Shown here in pieces: positions 61,204 through 64,000 of a stretch of DNA of 64,000 nt. Position 1 is the first letter of the stretch. Every line of letters starts with the position of its first letter. This stretch comes from UBA12014 sp029248335 (lineage in GTDB: Bacteria > Planctomycetota > Phycisphaerae > Phycisphaerales > SM1A02): the NCBI GenBank assembly GCA_029248335.1, contig JAQWJM010000202.1, forward strand, positions 1-64,000, in the 5' to 3' direction. Under the pieces are notes generated by a model. It saw only the letters and a program-made list of their open reading frames with translations, made no database searches and was not told the origin of the DNA. Position numbers and translations under genes: made by a program.

Positions 61204-62501
61204 ACGCGACCGACCGCGGCATCGCCGCTTCATCTCCACCCCCGCTTCCTTCCGATCACCCGCTCCACCCGCGGTCTCCCGGAACCGGGCGATACCACGG
61301 ACTCGACGTGGTGCGCGCGACGATGATGCTGCTCGGGGTCGTGATCCACACCGCGCTCGTCTACTGCGAGCCTCAGATCTGGGCCTACGAGGACCCCGAC
61401 CGGACCGCCCTCGCTGGAATCCTCGTGCTCGCGATCCACATCTTCCGGATGCCGGCGTTCTTCGTGATGGCCGGCTTCTTCGGTGCCATGCTCTTCGATC
61501 GCCGTGGCCCCGGAGGATTCGCGAGTCATCGCTACGACCGGATCGTGCTTCCGCTGGTGATCGGCTGGTTCGTCATCTTTCCACTCGTCGCCTGGTCAAT
61601 CAGTTTCGCCTTCACCTGGGCGTACCTGCCCACCGAGGAACGAACGATCGGATTCGCATACGAAAAGATGTCCCTCAACGCGGACTTCGCCGACGCCGGG
61701 CCGATGCACCTCTGGTTCCTTTATTACCTCGTCTACTTCTACCTCGCGTTCGCGACCGCGACCTTCCTGCTCCGCCGATTCGCCGCCCCCGTCGCCGGGT
61801 GGTGCCGGACCGCGTTTCGCAGTCTGAGTCTCGGACGACTCCGCTGGATCGGGCTCCCCGCGGTGATCATCGTCACGTCACTGCAGATGCTCACGATGGA
61901 AGATCCGGGGATCGACACCACGGAGTCGTTCTGGCCGATGTGGCACGTGATGTCCCTCTACGCCATCTACTTCGGCGTCGGCTGGCTCGCGTTCGGGAAC
62001 CGCGAGATCGTCGATCGCCTGAAGGACTGGGCGTGGCTCCGACTCGGGGTCGGCGGCTCGCTCCTGATGTGCGCCCTGGGAATGTCGGTCACGACCAGCC
62101 TCGCGATCGACGGCGAAGCGGAGCACGCCGACGCGATGTTCATCGCGAATCAGTGTCTGCAGGCCACCACGTGCTGGATCCTGATCCTCGGCATCACCGG
62201 GGTGAGCGAACGACTCTTCACCCGCGCGAATCCCGCGGTGCGCTACATGGTGGACGCCTCGTACTGGATCTACCTGATGCACCTGCCGTTGACCTTCTTC
62301 ATTCCGGCCCTGTTCCGCCACTGGAACATGTGGGGCATCGTGAAGATGCCGGTCATGATCGTCCTGGTGACGGTCGTCCTGCTCGTCGTCTACCACGTCG
62401 CGGTTCGCGGAACGGCCCTCGGTGTCCTGCTGAGCGGAAGGCGGTACCCGGTCTGGCCGTTCACGCGAGCCCGCGGGTCGGAACCAGCGCCGACCGAATG
62501 A
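61200..62501 (+). CDS. Acyltransferase-3 family membrane protein (OpgC-like)
   Basis: 433 residues with about ten helices. GLDVVRATMMLLGVVIHTAL carries the family His in the first helix, and RMPAFFVMAGFFGAMLFDRR and HRYDRIVLPLVIGWFVI follow the acyltransferase-3/OpgC pattern, with MHLWFLYYLVYFYLAFA next. Enzymes of this family add acyl or succinyl groups to periplasmic glycans. Start ATG at 61200 overlaps the ankyrin lipoprotein. The N-terminal 30 residues are disordered and Pro/Ser-rich. Confidence 0.87.
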   Translation: MNATDRGIAASSPPPLPSDHPLHPRSPGTGRYHGLDVVRATMMLLGVVIHTALVYCEPQIWAYEDPDRTALAGILVLAIHIFRMPAFFVMAGFFGAMLFDRRGPGGFASHRYDRIVLPLVIGWFVIFPLVAWSISFAFTWAYLPTEERTIGFAYEKMSLNADFADAGPMHLWFLYYLVYFYLAFATATFLLRRFAAPVAGWCRTAFRSLSLGRLRWIGLPAVIIVTSLQMLTMEDPGIDTTESFWPMWHVMSLYAIYFGVGWLAFGNREIVDRLKDWAWLRLGVGGSLLMCALGMSVTTSLAIDGEAEHADAMFIANQCLQATTCWILILGITGVSERLFTRANPAVRYMVDASYWIYLMHLPLTFFIPALFRHWNMWGIVKMPVMIVLVTVVLLVVYHVAVRGTALGVLLSGRRYPVWPFTRARGSEPAPTE

Positions 62502-62513
62502 GCGGGGAGCGAT

Positions 62514-63764
62514 TCACCAGTTCGACCGAACGAGCCGGCGGAGGCCGTCGTCGGTCGCGAGATAGCGAAGCCGAAGGCGTTCCCCCATCGATCCCAGCCA
62601 GACCGCTCGACCGGAGGCGCGATCGATGCGTCCGAGCGCTTCGCCGACCGAGTCGAACGTGACGACCGCTTCGCCCACCCCGGCCGCGTGGGCGCGAGAA
62701 AGCCAACCGACGCACGCGAGATTGAGCGCCAGCGCCTGCACCCCGTCGGCGATGCTCCAACCGTAGTAGCCGCTTCCCCAGGCACGGCCGCCCCGAATCG
62801 TCGAACGCAACCATCGGACGACGAGGTCGGCCACCGCCTCGTTCCCGGGAACCTTCGGCATCGCCTCCACCGACTCGAAGTCGTCGGGGATCGCCCAGCC
62901 CCGGGCCAGGCCCGGGATCGAGCCCCGCCCCCGCGCGAACCGTCGACTTCGACGCCACTGATCGAGCTTGGCACCGAGCGTGGGACGCGATTCGTCGTCG
63001 GTGAAACGCGGATCCTCGATCCGGGCGAACACCGCCTGTCGAAGCTGCTTCCGCTGACCACGCCCCGGTGGATCGACGGGCAGGTGCAGAAGTTCGTCGG
63101 GGAGCGCCGAGACCAGAAGACCGACGAGCTCCGTGATTCGTTCGCCCCTGACCTCGGAGAAGGAGGCGGCGCCGATTCCCTGCGCAAGCCAGGCGAATCC
63201 ATCGAGCCGGATGGTCAGCGGCACTTCATCGCGACCGAGCCACCGATCGATTCCTGCGGTCAAGGCGTTCACTTCGGCGGGTTCGGCCCGCAGGTCGCCG
63301 GCGAGCAGCGGCGGGGCCACCGCGATGGATTCGGGCACCTCGCGCAACGCGCGTCGAAGATCGTCTCGATGCGATTCGAGCGTCGAGCCGCGATTGGCCC
63401 GCACGCTCTGGCACGCGAAGTTGAGTCCCGCGCGGGTGCCGCCGGAATCCGGCGCGAGATTGAAGGGGAACAGACGGCACGCGACGGGCTTCTCATGGAA
63501 GCCGTGACGGGCGTGGATCTCGCACAGCCCGTCGTCCTGCAGGAAGAGACACCCGCCGTCCGGACGCTGCCGGAGGTACCGCCGGCCTCGGAACTCGACC
63601 GTCACCGGTTCCCCACGCTCCTGCGCCCAGCCCTGCGACTCGAGCCGTTCGAGGTCCTCGTCGCGAAGCTGCACGCTGAAGTCGCGACAGCAGTCGCCGC
63701 ACCCGTGGCAGGTGTAGCGTTGATCGGGCAGATCGAGGATCTCGAGGGGAACCCGCTTCGCCAT
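62514..63764 (-). CDS. YkgJ-type cysteine-cluster protein
   Basis: 416 residues. The N-terminal domain has the Zn/Fe cluster pattern CHGCGDCCRD (C19, C22, C25, C26), GGCLFLQDDGLCEIH and KPVACRLFPFNL, all typical of the YkgJ family; the function of the family is unsettled. The remaining 280 residues are unlike the short YkgJ proteins and contain WRRSRRFARGRGSIPGLARG and WSIADGVQALALNLA, no fold recognised. It starts one base after the rdgB stop, so it is co-transcribed with it. Confidence 0.85.
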   Translation of the reverse strand: MAKRVPLEILDLPDQRYTCHGCGDCCRDFSVQLRDEDLERLESQGWAQERGEPVTVEFRGRRYLRQRPDGGCLFLQDDGLCEIHARHGFHEKPVACRLFPFNLAPDSGGTRAGLNFACQSVRANRGSTLESHRDDLRRALREVPESIAVAPPLLAGDLRAEPAEVNALTAGIDRWLGRDEVPLTIRLDGFAWLAQGIGAASFSEVRGERITELVGLLVSALPDELLHLPVDPPGRGQRKQLRQAVFARIEDPRFTDDESRPTLGAKLDQWRRSRRFARGRGSIPGLARGWAIPDDFESVEAMPKVPGNEAVADLVVRWLRSTIRGGRAWGSGYYGWSIADGVQALALNLACVGWLSRAHAAGVGEAVVTFDSVGEALGRIDRASGRAVWLGSMGERLRLRYLATDDGLRRLVRSNW

Positions 63765-63765
63765 G

Positions 63766-64000
63766 TCAGGATCGTTCCAGGGCCTCGATCAGCGGTGCCA
63801 TCGCGCGAGTCGCGACGCCGCGGTGACTTCGAGCGTTCTTCTCGGCCGGCGACAGTTCGGCGCTGGTGCGTTCGTCCCCGGGCAGGAGCAGGTACGGGTC
63901 GTAGCCGAAACCGTTCACCCCTCTCGGCTCGAGGGTCACGATGCCGTCGAAGGTCCCGCGGGTCTCGGCCAGCACGGTGCCGTCGGGAGCGGCGAGACAC
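63766..64000 (-). CDS. rdgB: Non-canonical purine NTP pyrophosphatase, N-terminus cut by window edge
   Basis: RdgB/HAM1 family, which removes ITP, XTP and dITP from the nucleotide pool. The 78 visible C-terminal residues contain VNGFGYDPYLLLPGD, the substrate-binding signature, followed by AELSPAEKNARSHRGVATRA, the conserved S-H-R-G end motif. The start lies beyond base 64000; about 120 residues are missing. Coupled to the downstream cysteine-cluster gene with a single-base gap. Confidence 0.92.
   Translation of the reverse strand, partial: CLAAPDGTVLAETRGTFDGIVTLEPRGVNGFGYDPYLLLPGDERTSAELSPAEKNARSHRGVATRAMAPLIEALERS

Overview
The window looks like a chromosomal segment of a planctomycete of the class Phycisphaerae or a close relative. 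By eye it is about two-thirds G+C, and it carries no rRNA, tRNA, CRISPR array, integrase or insertion sequence that I can find. The lineage call rests on surface-protein signatures: two secreted proteins end in paired Asn-Gly-Asp dockerin-like repeats of the 'GC-type dockerin' style, two end in a PEP-CTERM-like tail with a PAP motif before an Arg-rich end, and two are long prepilin-type proteins starting MRKRNGFTL[VI]ELLV. LPS genes (lpxK, hldE, a family 9 glycosyltransferase) and peptidoglycan genes (ftsW, murG, murD) indicate a Gram-negative envelope with a sacculus.

Layout. 1-7.9 kb: a truncated mvaB, ygfZ, an M42 peptidase, murG-ftsW, a 35-residue membrane peptide and miaB. 8.0-14.7 kb: a surface/secretome block with tandem PAP-CTERM paralogues, a dockerin protein and a dockerin-tailed metzincin protease, each closed by a hairpin terminator. 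14.8-20 kb: an orphan MlaF-like ATPase with two related membrane proteins, murD, a lipoprotein and ispF. 20-30 kb: glycerate kinase, a DedA protein, a possible nucleotide-enzyme fusion, then truA-GT4-unknown-PIG-L as a chain of ATGA overlaps, a DegT aminotransferase, dut and a zinc-ribbon membrane protein. 30.2-40.9 kb, minus strand: an ECF sigma factor, a membrane anti-sigma-like protein, a periplasmic helical protein, then a peptide ABC transporter with oversized permeases and a peroxiredoxin, all in one direction. 41-48.3 kb, minus strand: dnaB, an HU-like protein, a lipoprotein and the LPS genes hldE-lpxK-membrane protein-maf-GT9. 48.4-64 kb: a Ser/Thr kinase, ridA, a 984-base gene-free stretch with a strong promoter, two prepilin-type proteins, nfeD-nfeD-floA, a GT2/flippase-like pair, a secreted Lys/Gly-tailed protein, an ankyrin lipoprotein with an acyltransferase, a YkgJ-type cysteine-cluster protein and a truncated rdgB.

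Together the genes mostly build or service the cell envelope: peptidoglycan (ftsW, murG, murD, perhaps DedA), LPS core and lipid A, isoprenoids (ispF), membrane microdomains (nfeD/floA), surface proteins with at least three sorting signals, and one probable envelope-sensing sigma circuit. Two promoter styles recur. One is TTGACt-16/17-TAnnnT with a leader, in front of surface genes, the HU gene and the kinase. The other is a TAnnnT box about 5-8 nt before a start codon, which suggests leaderless mRNAs (murD, dut, degT-like, ispF, nfeD). Long antisense open frames are abundant because of the base composition and were left out.
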